A stretch of DNA of 15,810 bases from Rickettsiales bacterium (GTDB lineage: Bacteria; Pseudomonadota; Alphaproteobacteria; Rickettsiales; UBA3002), in assembly GCA_947441895.1 (NCBI GenBank), contig CANEUT010000018.1:1-15810 (forward strand), read 5' to 3'. A model generated the notes under the pieces. The model did not search any database, was not told the DNA's origin, and saw only the letters and a program-made list of their open reading frames with translations. Shown in pieces: positions 1-7,349 of this stretch (its first letter is position 1; each line of letters opens with the position of its first letter). Made by a program: the position numbers and the translations under genes.

Positions 1-1552
1 CCGTCGGATCGAGTGCCCGGACCACAGCTGGCCGAACATGCGCCCCAGCTTGGTACACAGCATGCACCATTGTTACATGCTTGGTTATTGCCACAACCGT
101 CGGATCGAGTGCCCGGACCACAGCTGGCCGAACACGCACCCCAGCTTGGCACACAGCATGCGCCATTGTTGCAGCCTCGGGTATTGCCACAGCCATCGGA
201 TTGAGTGCCCGCACCACAGCTGGCCGAACACGCACCCCAGCTTGGCACACAGCATGCGCCATTGTTACATGCTTGCGATGATGCGCCCGAGCAGCTTGCG
301 CCACCATTGGCCGGTGCGGGGCTATCGCAGCTGCGGGTTTGGGTGCCGGGGCCACAGCTGGCGGAGCAGCTGCTCCACCCGCCCCAACCACCATTGACGG
401 GACATGCGCCTGTATTACAGGCTTGCGATGATGCGCCCGAGCAGCTTGCGCCACCATTGGCCGGTGCGGGGTTGGTGCAGGTGCGGGATTGGGTGCCGGG
501 GCCACAGCTGACGGAGCAGCTGCTCCATCCGCTCCACCCACCATCAACTGGGACAACGCATGCACCGTTGTTACAGGCTTGCGATGATGCGCCCGAGCAG
601 CTTGCACCACCATTGGCGGGGGCAGGGCTATCACACGCGCGGGTTTGGGTGCCTGGACCACAGCTGACGGAGCAGCTGCCCCATCCACTCCATCCACCAT
701 CGATTGGTGTGGGGGGAGGAGGTGAACCGCCGACGGCAATTTGTCGCTTTCCTCCAGGATTCAGTGAGTCACTGACGAGATAGAGCCCGCAGGCGATTCT
801 TGATGTTCCGCTGATATTGTAGGATCCGGCAAAATCATTGTTGGCGGTGGAGGTAGTGCATTTTGAAGACCCTGCTGCAGAGAATCCGGCGGCTTCAACG
901 GCGATGACTTTACCGCTGGCGGGCTTGCCATCATCGATCTTGGTGTCGATGTGCCATGCTTCATCGGGTTTCATAGCGCCGCCAAGTGGTGCGCTACCGG
1001 CGCTTGCCGCCCCCAAAATGAAGGTGTTTCCATAGTTAAACGCAAAGCTGTTTGTATCGCCCGCAAAGTTGGCGCGGTTGGCTACGCCCCAGCCTGCATT
1101 ATTTGCGCGGGAGGCAGGTGCGTTGGTTTTGGGGATGGTGTCCATACCTGTCCATCCTGCGCTAGGCCCTGCTGTACCAGCGAATTGGCCGGAAATCAGT
1201 CCGCTTAATGAGACCTGCTTCCAGAATTGAAAGGCTTCGCCAGCAGCGCCTACAGATGGCGCAGCTTCAATGATTCGGTTGGCATTTCCGCTGGTCGCTT
1301 CACCCCAATGGGCTTGGGCGTTGCCGATGTCGCCAGGCAGGCCGTTTATTTATCATGAAATTGAACGATGGCTGATTGGTATCCATTGTATTCACTGATG
1401 ATTGATCTGGTCTCAGCAGATCGAATGAGCGATTGTCCGCCCAAAACACCGCCCGTGAGAAGACCAATAATTGCGATGACAATAGAAAGCTCGATGAGGC
1501 TGAAGCCCGCCTGATAGCGAAGCAGTGCAATTTTTAAAATGCGCCGAAACAT
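1..1552 (-). CDS. Prepilin-like protein with C-terminal thrombospondin type-1 repeats; frameshifted, C-terminus beyond window
   Basis: The N-terminus is a type IV prepilin leader: a basic stretch, then Gly16 before FSLIELSIVIAIIGLL, with Glu at mature position +5. This predicts cleavage by prepilin peptidase and assembly as a pilin or pseudopilin. The frame stops at 1346-1348 after QFHDK. One base later it resumes as GLPGDIGN and stays open for about 447 codons to the window edge, so a single base appears lost. A globular part of roughly 200 residues follows and includes EAWHIDTKIDDGKPASG, nearly the same as in the prepilin gene ending at 7350. After a PPPPTP linker come three TSP1 repeats and then shorter cysteine-rich repeats, so the repeat region would be extracytoplasmic. 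An in-frame ATG at 1588 would add 12 hydrophobic residues. I prefer 1552 because it gives a normal short basic leader, though neither start has a good ribosome site. The intact downstream frame argues for a recent mutation or a sequencing error. Confidence 0.75.
3..251 (-). repeat. 96-bp tandem repeats encoding shortened TSP1-like modules
   Basis: Directly after the full TSP1 units, the minus-strand frame has two complete 32-residue units (251-156 and 155-60) and part of a third (59 to the edge). Each reads CVPSWGACSASCG, then GTxSDGCGN, and ends CNNGAC. They keep the second Trp, the CSxSCGxGT core and the NNGAC end. They lack the first Trp and the middle PAPANGGASC segment, so they look like internally deleted TSP1 units that were then amplified. 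The array continues beyond the window, so the copy number is unknown. Confidence 0.8.
252..701 (-). repeat. Three tandem thrombospondin type-1 repeats
   Basis: Read on the minus strand, 701-546, 545-396 and 395-252 encode units of 52, 50 and 48 residues. Each starts GGWxGWxSCSxSCGPGTQ, continues (S/T)RxC, then PAPANGGASCSGASSQ, and ends ACNxGAC. The WxxWxxC core, the CSxxCGxGxxxR motif and the six cysteines match TSP1 (TSR) domains. TSP1 domains are adhesion modules best known from animals and apicomplexan surface proteins. The units are nearly identical to one another in DNA as well as protein, which implies recent duplication or recombination. Confidence 0.85.
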
Positions 1553-1912
1553 GAGCAGCAAGATTACCTTGAGGCTAATCAATAACATCCATTTAACATT
1601 TTACAGCCATTAGGACTAAATCACAATTAAAAATTCCTCTTTTAATAATTGATATGTAAATGAAACCCGGTAACTATTGGATGCATTATTTTTTATGCCT
1701 ATGGGGCTCATTGGGCTCGATCGTCGGTTCCGTGATTTTGGCCAACCCCCATTGGCCCAAAAGGCCAAAGTCCACGCTACCTCGTGCAACTCTCTTACGG
1801 TTTCTAATCTATTTCTAGCAATCGCGCATCGATTGACGTAAGACGCCTAATAGCTTGATTGTTATCATATCTTTCGCTATGCATTATGTCGCACTCGGTA
1901 AGAGAGAAAATC
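1553..1912. other. Intergenic region between divergent prepilin and solute-binding protein genes
   Basis: This A/T-rich gap separates two divergently transcribed genes and so should hold both promoters. I see no credible gene in it. Around 1735-1768 there is a G/C-rich patch in which TTGGCC (1752-1757) and GGCCAA (1763-1768) form a short hairpin with a CAAAA loop. No T-run follows, so it is not an obvious terminator. The best promoter match, on the plus strand, is listed separately. Confidence 0.5.
1855..1883 (+). promoter_or_regulatory. Possible sigma-70-like promoter of the solute-binding protein gene
   Basis: TTGATT (1855-1860) and TATGCA (1878-1883) are 17 bases apart and lie about 30 bases before the ATG at 1913. 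The match is partial: four of six bases at -35 and three of six at -10. This is a candidate only. Confidence 0.28.
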
Positions 1913-2773
1913 ATGAAGCGCTTCACATGGTTAGTAGTATTGCTCATCGCTTTTCCTGCCATGACGTTCGCCGCCAAAATGGAGGTGCCCAAGCGTGAAA
2001 TCCTCACCATTGTGGCCGATGAATGGTGCCCCTATAACTGCGGCGAAAATGATGAGAAGCCTGGCTATATGGTTGAAATTGTGCGTGCCGCTTTCAAAAA
2101 AGCCAATATCGATGTGGTTTATAAGGTGATGCCGTGGTCAGAAGCCATTGAACGCACCCGCGCCGGCGAATTTGATGCGCTTTTTGGCTCATCGCATGGC
2201 GATGCACCTGATTTTATTTTTCCGGATATTTTGCAGGGCATTTCGCTCAGCCAATTTTGGGTACAAAAAAATTCACCGTGGAGCTATGACGGCACCGCAT
2301 CGCTCAATGGCTTGCGGCTTGGCATCGTGCAGAGCTTTTTTTATGGCGTGGTAATGGACAGCTATTTGAAAAAGCCCGAGAGCGAAAGGAAAGTAACGCT
2401 TTTTGCATCATCGGGTAAAGATGCCACCAAACAAAATATTGAAGCATTGTTGAATGGCAAGTTGGACGTGATTTTGGAAGATCGTAACGTCATTCAATAT
2501 TATTTTGCATCACGCAATTTGCCCATGCCGCTGAAATATGCTGGAAACGCCATTGATATGGATCATATTAATGACACGTTTGTTTATGTTGCTTTCGGCC
2601 CCAATAAGCCAAAAGCACGGCATTACAGTGATGTTCTGGCGCGTGGATTAAAAGAAATGCGCCGCAACGGTGAATTAAAAGAAATTCTAAACCGCTATTC
2701 AGTAAGCGAAACCTATCGCTTCATTGGCAAAGAGGATGATTCATTCGGTGCGATTGTAAATACCGGACGTTAA
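1913..2773 (+). CDS. Periplasmic solute-binding protein, family 3 (amino-acid-binding type)
   Basis: The protein has 286 residues. The start at 1913 is chosen because an AAGAGAGAA purine tract lies just upstream and the first residues form a typical signal peptide (MKRF, a hydrophobic core LVVLLIAF, then AMTFAA). An in-frame upstream start would bury that signal. The mature part begins with LTIVADEWCPY, continues GYMVEIVRAAF and reaches AGEFDALFG. This is the pattern of family 3 binding proteins (SBP_bac_3), in which the first lobe starts with a short beta strand. The C-terminal half has LRLGIV, NGKLDVILED and LKEMRRNGELKEIL, also typical of the fold. It should bind a small polar solute in the periplasm. 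No permease or ATPase gene is nearby, so it is an orphan and its ligand cannot be read from sequence. Some relatives act as sensors or enzymes rather than in transport. Confidence 0.85.
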   Translation: MKRFTWLVVLLIAFPAMTFAAKMEVPKREILTIVADEWCPYNCGENDEKPGYMVEIVRAAFKKANIDVVYKVMPWSEAIERTRAGEFDALFGSSHGDAPDFIFPDILQGISLSQFWVQKNSPWSYDGTASLNGLRLGIVQSFFYGVVMDSYLKKPESERKVTLFASSGKDATKQNIEALLNGKLDVILEDRNVIQYYFASRNLPMPLKYAGNAIDMDHINDTFVYVAFGPNKPKARHYSDVLARGLKEMRRNGELKEILNRYSVSETYRFIGKEDDSFGAIVNTGR

Positions 2774-2835
2774 GACTTGCGCCGTTTCACTTGCGCCGCT
2801 ACATGGGGGCGAGCCACTAAAAACCGGAGACTTTT

Positions 2836-3240
2836 ATGCGTAACCAACATGCACTCACCGCAGAAGATGCTACAATTATTGTAACCGCTGGCAAAGCCGA
2901 AGCCATGACCAAGGGCTGGAATATTGCCATTGTGGTGGTGGATGCGGGTGGTTATCCCATTCACATGGAACGTATGGACGGCGCGCCGCTGCAAGCCCCC
3001 GCCATAGCGCAGGGTAAGGCCTTCACCGCCGCCATCAGCCGCACCCCCACCAAATCGCTGGAGGAAGTGGTGAAAGACCGCCCCGCCGTGGTGATGATGC
3101 CCGATCGCTTGGCTATTCAAGGTGGCGTGCCCATTATTTATGAAGGTGAGTGCATTGGCGGCATTGGCGTTTCGGGCGTGAAGTCGGCCGAAGATGAAAT
3201 TGTGGCACTGGCAGGCCGCGCCGCCCTTATTGGGGCATAA
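2836..3240 (+). CDS. GlcG/HbpS-family protein
   Basis: This 134-residue protein matches the GlcG/HbpS family (PF03928) along its length. The hallmarks are NIAIVVVDAGGYPIHMERMDGAP near residue 30-55, the KAFTAA helix, and the C-terminal GGVPIIYEGECIGGIGVSG strand pair. Members are small cytosolic or secreted proteins. One branch binds haem and others are accessory proteins of glycolate or diol metabolism. No partner gene here chooses between these roles, so the function stays open. There is no signal peptide. A CCGGAGA ribosome site stands before the ATG. It starts 62 bases after the solute-binding gene on the same strand and may be co-transcribed with it. Confidence 0.85.
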   Translation: MRNQHALTAEDATIIVTAGKAEAMTKGWNIAIVVVDAGGYPIHMERMDGAPLQAPAIAQGKAFTAAISRTPTKSLEEVVKDRPAVVMMPDRLAIQGGVPIIYEGECIGGIGVSGVKSAEDEIVALAGRAALIGA

Positions 3241-3269
3241 TTTCCGTCACCCGGGCGCAGAATCCACTT

Positions 3270-3314
3270 GCTGGTTGAAAAGGGCTGTGTCAATAAGCCT
3301 ACCAGCCAATTTTT
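3270..3314 (+). terminator. Possible rho-independent terminator after the GlcG-like gene
   Basis: GCTGGT (3270-3275) pairs with ACCAGC (3301-3306), and GGCT (3283-3286) pairs with AGCC (3296-3299) inside it. Five T residues (3310-3314) follow closely. The two stem parts are separated by an asymmetric bulge, so the hairpin is imperfect. Its position between the GlcG-like gene and tig suits a transcription boundary. Confidence 0.4.
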
Positions 3315-3343
3315 AACGATTATTAACACGTAACGAGAGAATC

Positions 3344-4702
3344 ATGCAAATCACGCTCAAAGAACAATCCGGCCTTTCCCACAGCTTTAACATTGTCGTG
3401 CCCGCAGCCGACGTGGAAGCGCAGATGGATGTTGAGCTGCAGTCGATCAGCCAGAAAGTGAAAATGCCTGGCTTCCGCCCGGGTAAAGTGCCGCTGCCGG
3501 TGCTGAAAAAGAAATATGGCAAAGAAGTGATGGGCGATGTGCTGGAAAGCACCGTTAAAAAAGCCACGCAACAAGTGGTGACCGAAAAAGAACTGCGTCC
3601 GGCGCTGCAGCCCGATGTGAAAATTGTCAGCTTTGAAGAAGGTGGCGATTTAACGTTCGAATTGACGCTGGAAGTGATGCCAAAAGTGCCGGAAATCGAT
3701 TTTGGTAAAGTGACGGTCGATGAATACACCTATGAATTGCCAGAAGGCGAAGTGGACGAGGCGTTGAAGCGCTTGGCCAAATCGCGCCAACACCCGCACA
3801 CCAAAGACGGCGCAGCCGAGCTGGGCGATGTGGTGAAAATTGACTTCGTGGGCAAAAAAGACGGCGTGGCCTTCCAAGGTGGCACCGGCAATGGCTTTCA
3901 GCTCGAGCTGGGCTCGAAGCAATTCATTCCCGGCTTTGAAGAACAGCTGGTGGGCGCTAAAGCCGGCGACAAACGCGAAGTGAACGTGACGTTCCCCGAA
4001 CAATATCACAGCGCTGACTTGGCTGGCCAACCCGCCGTGTTTGATGTGACGGTGCTGGAAGTGGCCTATTTGCACGTGCCCGATATCAACGACAAATTGG
4101 CTGAATCGCTCGGCTTCAAAGATCTTGAGAACCTGAAAGGCGCCGTGCGTCAGCAAATTGACTTTGATTTCAAAAATGCTGCTCGCGCCAAAGCGAAAAA
4201 GAGCCTGTTTGACGCGCTTGATAAAGTGGCAACTTTTGAAATTCCGCAAAACATGCTGAAGCTGGAAACCGAGAGCATTCTGAAACAAGTGGCAGAAGCG
4301 AAAAAAGCCGGCGACCCCGAGCTAAAAGACAAAAGCGACGACGATTTGAAAGCAGAATACAGCAAAATCTCAGAGCGTCGCGTGCGTTTGGGCATTCTGC
4401 TTTCCGACATTGCTCGCACCAACAACCTGCAAGTAACCCGCGAAGAAATTTCGGCGGCGGTGATGGGGCAAGCGCGTCAATATCCCGGTCAGGAAGATAA
4501 AATCTTCGAATTTTACCGCAAGAATCCAAACGAAGTGAACGAGCTTCGTGGACCGATTCTGGAAGAAAAAGCGGTGGATTTCATTCTTGGCAAGGTGAAG
4601 CGTTCGGCTAAGCCCGTGACCATTGAAGAGCTGATGAGCGATGACGACGCTGAAGCTTCATCGGGCGAAAAATCCTCTAAGAAAAAAGCCGCGAAGAAGT
4701 AG
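3344..4702 (+). CDS. tig: Trigger factor, ribosome-associated chaperone and peptidyl-prolyl isomerase
   Basis: The protein has 452 residues, slightly longer than the E. coli one. The N-terminal ribosome-binding domain carries the signature GFRPGKVP at residues 43-50, the loop that docks on ribosomal protein uL23. The FKBP-type isomerase domain spans about 158-240, with GDVVKIDFVG, FIPGFEEQLVGAKAGD and VNVTFPEQYH. The C-terminal chaperone domain (about 255-430) is mostly helical and charged. The last 15 residues are a Ser/Lys-rich tail, common in alphaproteobacterial members. The protein binds nascent chains at the exit tunnel. A GAGAGAA tract precedes the ATG. It lies upstream of clpP and clpX, the order usual for this chaperone-protease block. 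A gap of 236 bases before clpP, without a visible terminator, leaves room for a separate clpP promoter. Confidence 0.97.
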   Translation: MQITLKEQSGLSHSFNIVVPAADVEAQMDVELQSISQKVKMPGFRPGKVPLPVLKKKYGKEVMGDVLESTVKKATQQVVTEKELRPALQPDVKIVSFEEGGDLTFELTLEVMPKVPEIDFGKVTVDEYTYELPEGEVDEALKRLAKSRQHPHTKDGAAELGDVVKIDFVGKKDGVAFQGGTGNGFQLELGSKQFIPGFEEQLVGAKAGDKREVNVTFPEQYHSADLAGQPAVFDVTVLEVAYLHVPDINDKLAESLGFKDLENLKGAVRQQIDFDFKNAARAKAKKSLFDALDKVATFEIPQNMLKLETESILKQVAEAKKAGDPELKDKSDDDLKAEYSKISERRVRLGILLSDIARTNNLQVTREEISAAVMGQARQYPGQEDKIFEFYRKNPNEVNELRGPILEEKAVDFILGKVKRSAKPVTIEELMSDDDAEASSGEKSSKKKAAKK

Positions 4703-4938
4703 TTCTTCTGCTTCTGAATCTGCGACTCTTCGACGCCGCATGGTATGGCCGCGCGACTGTTTTGCTGCGCTGCTTCTAAAACAAAACGCATTTGGCAGTG
4801 GCAGGAAGTCCACAATCGCACTATCTTTGTGTCATAAGAGCAGAAAATCATACTCCGCATTTTGACGGCGAGTGATCTGTCAGGCAGCGTGGAGGAATAA
4901 CAACCATCTGCACTATCGCAGCTACCAAGGAGACTACC

Positions 4939-5607
4939 ATGATTCACAGCAAAGGCGACATGTTCGATGCTTATAACGACGTGCTTGGCACCCCTGAAAA
5001 AGCGGCGCTGGTGCCCATGGTGGTGGAGCAATCAAGCCGTGGTGAACGGGCTTATGACATTTATTCGCGCCTGCTGAAAGAGCGCATCATCTTCCTCACC
5101 GGCGAAGTGGAAGATCATATGTGCACGCTGATTGTGGCGCAGCTGTTATTCTTGGAATCGGAACATCCGGATAAAGAAATCTCGCTCTACATCAACTCGC
5201 CCGGTGGCGTGGTCACGGCGGGCCTCAGCGTCTATGACACCATGCAATATATCAAACCAAAAGTGGGAACGCTGTGCATTGGTCAGGCGGCCAGCATGGG
5301 TTCGTTGCTGCTGATGGCCGGTGAGGCTGGCATGCGCTATGCAACGCCGAACGCACGCATTATGATTCATCAACCCTCGGGCGGCTTCCGTGGTCAGGCG
5401 AGCGATATTGAAATTCACGCACAAGAAATTATCTCGCTGCGTCACCGCTTGAACAATCTGTATGTGAAACATACCGGCCAAAAATTGCCAGTGGTCGAAA
5501 AAGCGATGGACCGCGATAACTTTATGTCGGCTGAAACGGCTCAGAAATTCGGTCTCATCGACCAGATTGTTGAGCGCCGCGCCGATGTGGAACCGAAAAA
5601 GAGATAA
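4939..5607 (+). CDS. clpP: ATP-dependent Clp protease proteolytic subunit
   Basis: ClpP is the serine peptidase that forms the double heptameric chamber of ClpXP and ClpAP. The triad is visible: Ser119 in GQAASMGS, His144 in MIHQPSGG and Asp193 in MDRDNFMSA. The substrate-cleft glycine loop NSPGG is at 86-90. At 222 residues the length is normal. The first 25 residues before VPMVVEQSSRGERAYD are probably a propeptide removed autocatalytically. The ATG at 4939 is supported by AAGGAG seven bases upstream, while in-frame Met8 and Met27 lack such a site. The 5' gap 4703-4938 probably carries its own promoter, but I could not pick a convincing heat-shock sigma box there. The partner gene clpX follows after 59 bases. 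Confidence 0.98.
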   Translation: MIHSKGDMFDAYNDVLGTPEKAALVPMVVEQSSRGERAYDIYSRLLKERIIFLTGEVEDHMCTLIVAQLLFLESEHPDKEISLYINSPGGVVTAGLSVYDTMQYIKPKVGTLCIGQAASMGSLLLMAGEAGMRYATPNARIMIHQPSGGFRGQASDIEIHAQEIISLRHRLNNLYVKHTGQKLPVVEKAMDRDNFMSAETAQKFGLIDQIVERRADVEPKKR

Positions 5608-5666
5608 GGCACGCGCGTTAGCTGTTAAATAAATGATCGGGCGAATAACGCCAAAGTGAGGGAAAA

Positions 5667-6935
5667 ATGAGTAAGCCACGCGAAACAAAAACCACACGCT
5701 ATTGCAGCTTCTGCGGCAAAAGCGAACATGAAGTGCGCAAGCTGATTGCTGGCCCAACCGTGTTCATCTGTGATGAGTGCGTTGAGCTCTGCGTTGATAT
5801 TATTCGCACGGCCGATAAATCGCCCGCGACGACGGAAACCAGCGAAACGCTGGTGACGCCGCAGCAAATTCGCAAAGTGCTGGATGATTATGTGATTGGG
5901 CAGACCCGCGCCAAAAAAGTGCTCTCGGTGGCGGTTCACAACCACTATAAGCGCATTTCGGTGATGGAAAAATCGAACGAAATTGAAATCGCAAAATCGA
6001 ACATCCTCATTGTTGGGCCCACCGGTTCGGGTAAAACCCTGCTGGCGCAAACACTCGCCCGCATTCTGGATGTGCCGTTCACCATGGCTGATGCAACAAC
6101 CCTCACCGAAGCCGGTTATGTGGGTGAAGACGTTGAGAACATCATTCTGCGTCTGCTGCAAGCGGCAGATTATAACGTTGAGCGCGCGCAGAAGGGTATT
6201 GTTTACATCGATGAGGTCGATAAAATTTCGCGTAAATCGGAAAACCCATCCATCACCCGCGACGTAAGCGGTGAGGGCGTGCAACAAGCGCTGCTGAAAA
6301 TTATGGAAGGCACCGTAGCTTCGGTTCCACCGCAAGGTGGCCGCAAACATCCGCAGCAGGAATTCTTGCAGGTCGATACCAGTAACATTCTCTTCATCTG
6401 CGGCGGTGCATTCTCGGGCGTTGAGAAAATTATTGCACGTCGTCAAAAGGGTACGTCCATTGGTTTTGGCGCCGATGTGCGCAACACCGACGAAGTGAAA
6501 CCGGGCGAAATGTTCAAAATGCTGGAGCCAGAAGATTTGCTGAAATTCGGCCTGATCCCCGAATTCATCGGCCGTCTGCCGGTGATTGCTACGCTGGAAG
6601 ATTTGGACGAAGCGGCGCTGAAAAACATCCTCACCGAGCCAAAAAATGCGCTGGTGAAGCAGTATCGCAAAATGTTTGAAATGGAAGGTGTTGACCTGAA
6701 GTTTACGGATGACGCGCTGACTGCCATTGCGCTGAAAGCCATTGCCCGTAAAACCGGCGCCCGTGGTTTGCGTGCCATTATGGAAGAAGCGCTGATGGAG
6801 CTGATGTACGAAATTCCGGGCATGGATGACGTGACAGAAGTGGTCATCAACGGTGATGTGATTAATGGCAAAGGTGAGCCGGTGATTGGTCACGAAACTG
6901 GCACTGCCACCAAAAAACCAACCAAGAAGGCCTAG
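5667..6935 (+). CDS. clpX: ATP-dependent Clp protease ATP-binding subunit ClpX
   Basis: ClpX is the hexameric AAA+ unfoldase that feeds substrates into ClpP. The N-terminal zinc-binding domain has Cys13, Cys16, Cys35 and Cys38 (CSFC and CDEC), used for dimerisation and adaptor binding. Walker A is GPTGSGKT at 117-124. The pore-1 loop GYVG is at 150-153 and Walker B IVYIDEVD at 178-185. The RKH pore loop is at 226-228 and the ClpP-docking loop IGF at 265-267. The arginine finger lies in EFIGRLP near residue 303 and sensor-2 in GARGLR near 366. All key parts are present and the length (422) is typical. The C-terminus ends in a Thr/Lys-rich tail. It is probably co-transcribed with clpP. The palindromic end of a small cassette begins ten bases after its stop codon. 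Confidence 0.98.
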   Translation: MSKPRETKTTRYCSFCGKSEHEVRKLIAGPTVFICDECVELCVDIIRTADKSPATTETSETLVTPQQIRKVLDDYVIGQTRAKKVLSVAVHNHYKRISVMEKSNEIEIAKSNILIVGPTGSGKTLLAQTLARILDVPFTMADATTLTEAGYVGEDVENIILRLLQAADYNVERAQKGIVYIDEVDKISRKSENPSITRDVSGEGVQQALLKIMEGTVASVPPQGGRKHPQQEFLQVDTSNILFICGGAFSGVEKIIARRQKGTSIGFGADVRNTDEVKPGEMFKMLEPEDLLKFGLIPEFIGRLPVIATLEDLDEAALKNILTEPKNALVKQYRKMFEMEGVDLKFTDDALTAIALKAIARKTGARGLRAIMEEALMELMYEIPGMDDVTEVVINGDVINGKGEPVIGHETGTATKKPTKKA

Positions 6936-6945
6936 TCGATAATTT

Positions 6946-6971
6946 TGTCATTCCCGCGAAAGCGGGAATCT
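6946..6971 (+). repeat. Left palindromic end of the GIY-YIG cassette
   Basis: The hairpin arms are ATTCCCGC (6950-6957) and GCGGGAAT (6962-6969) around GAAA. The full 26 bases are repeated exactly in reverse orientation at 7270-7295. It lies ten bases after the clpX stop codon and could also form a stable hairpin at the 3' end of the clpX message. Confidence 0.85.
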
Positions 6972-6982
6972 GGTTGGACGGC

Positions 6983-7270
6983 ATGAAACAATACTTTGTT
7001 TACATCATGGCCAGCAAGAAAGATGGCATGCTCTATATAGGTGTCACCAGTGATTTGGTGAAGCGCGACTATGAGCACAGACATGGAATCACAGGTGGAT
7101 TCACCAAGCGCTATAATCTTCATCGTCTTATCTATTTTGAAATTTATTCCGATCCTGAAACAGCAATTCTCAGAGAAAAGCAGTTAAAAAAATGGAATCG
7201 TTCTTGGAAAATAGAGCTTATTGAAAAAGAAAATCCAGAATGGAATGACCTTAGTGCAATGATTGCCTGA
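6983..7270 (+). CDS. Small GIY-YIG nuclease superfamily protein
   Basis: This 95-residue protein has the hallmarks of the single-domain GIY-YIG family (UPF0213/YhbQ-like). These are the VYI strand at the start (YFVYIMAS), LYIGVTSDL as the YIG part, the Arg-bearing helix LVKRDYEHR, and the catalytic-type Glu in AILREKQLKKW. Such proteins are predicted endonucleases; their natural substrate is mostly unknown. I chose the ATG at 6983. An in-frame TTG at 6974 would add three residues, and no strong ribosome site favours either. The gene is visibly richer in A/T than clpX and lon. It fills the space between two palindromic repeats and nothing else, which suggests transfer as a unit. Confidence 0.85.
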   Translation: MKQYFVYIMASKKDGMLYIGVTSDLVKRDYEHRHGITGGFTKRYNLHRLIYFEIYSDPETAILREKQLKKWNRSWKIELIEKENPEWNDLSAMIA

Positions 7271-7295
7271 GATTCCCGCTTTCGCGGGAATGACA
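7270..7295 (-). repeat. Right palindromic end of the GIY-YIG cassette
   Basis: This is the exact reverse complement of 6946-6971, with arms at 7272-7279 and 7284-7291 and a TTTC loop. It begins at the final A of the nuclease gene's TGA, so gene and repeat are physically coupled. Confidence 0.85.
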
Positions 7296-7306
7296 TTTTT
7301 GGAAGC

Positions 7307-7338
7307 CCCCGCCCTCAGCAATGGTGGCGGGGTTTTTT
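7307..7338 (+). terminator. Rho-independent terminator closing the clpX/GIY-YIG transcript
   Basis: CCCCGCC (7307-7313) pairs perfectly with GGCGGGG (7326-7332) over a 12-base loop and is followed by six T residues (7333-7338). It acts on the plus strand and protects the convergent prepilin gene, which ends at 7350. Confidence 0.85.
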
Positions 7339-7349
7339 ATTGGTATAAA

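Larger units (their letters stand above)
6946..7295. mobile_element. 350-bp cassette: GIY-YIG gene between palindromic inverted ends
   Basis: Two identical 26-bp sequences at 6946-6971 and 7270-7295 face each other as inverted repeats. Between them lies only one small nuclease-like gene. Each end is itself a hairpin with 8-bp arms, ATTCCCGC and GCGGGAAT, and a 4-base loop. The right end starts on the last base of the gene's stop codon. Palindromes of this kind are dispersed in many bacterial genomes and recur beside small GIY-YIG genes, so the unit resembles a mobile or formerly mobile cassette. I see no clear target-site duplication, and movement is inferred only. Confidence 0.6.

Noticed and set aside
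205..783. A 192-codon plus-strand frame with striking repeats (VPGPQLAEHAPQLGTQ-type units)
   Set aside because: It is the opposite strand of the TSP1 repeats. The minus-strand frame gives a recognisable domain with conserved Trp and Cys and joins to a pilin, so the plus-strand repeats are a by-product.
1346..1357. Programmed -1 ribosomal frameshift in the prepilin-TSP1 gene
   Set aside because: The bases around the stop do not form an XXXYYYZ slippery site, and the shifted frame has stop codons directly upstream that would require slippage at one exact codon. A lost base is simpler.
6950..7291. CRISPR array suggested by repeated palindromes
   Set aside because: There are only two copies, inverted to each other and separated by a whole gene; no spacers or cas genes.
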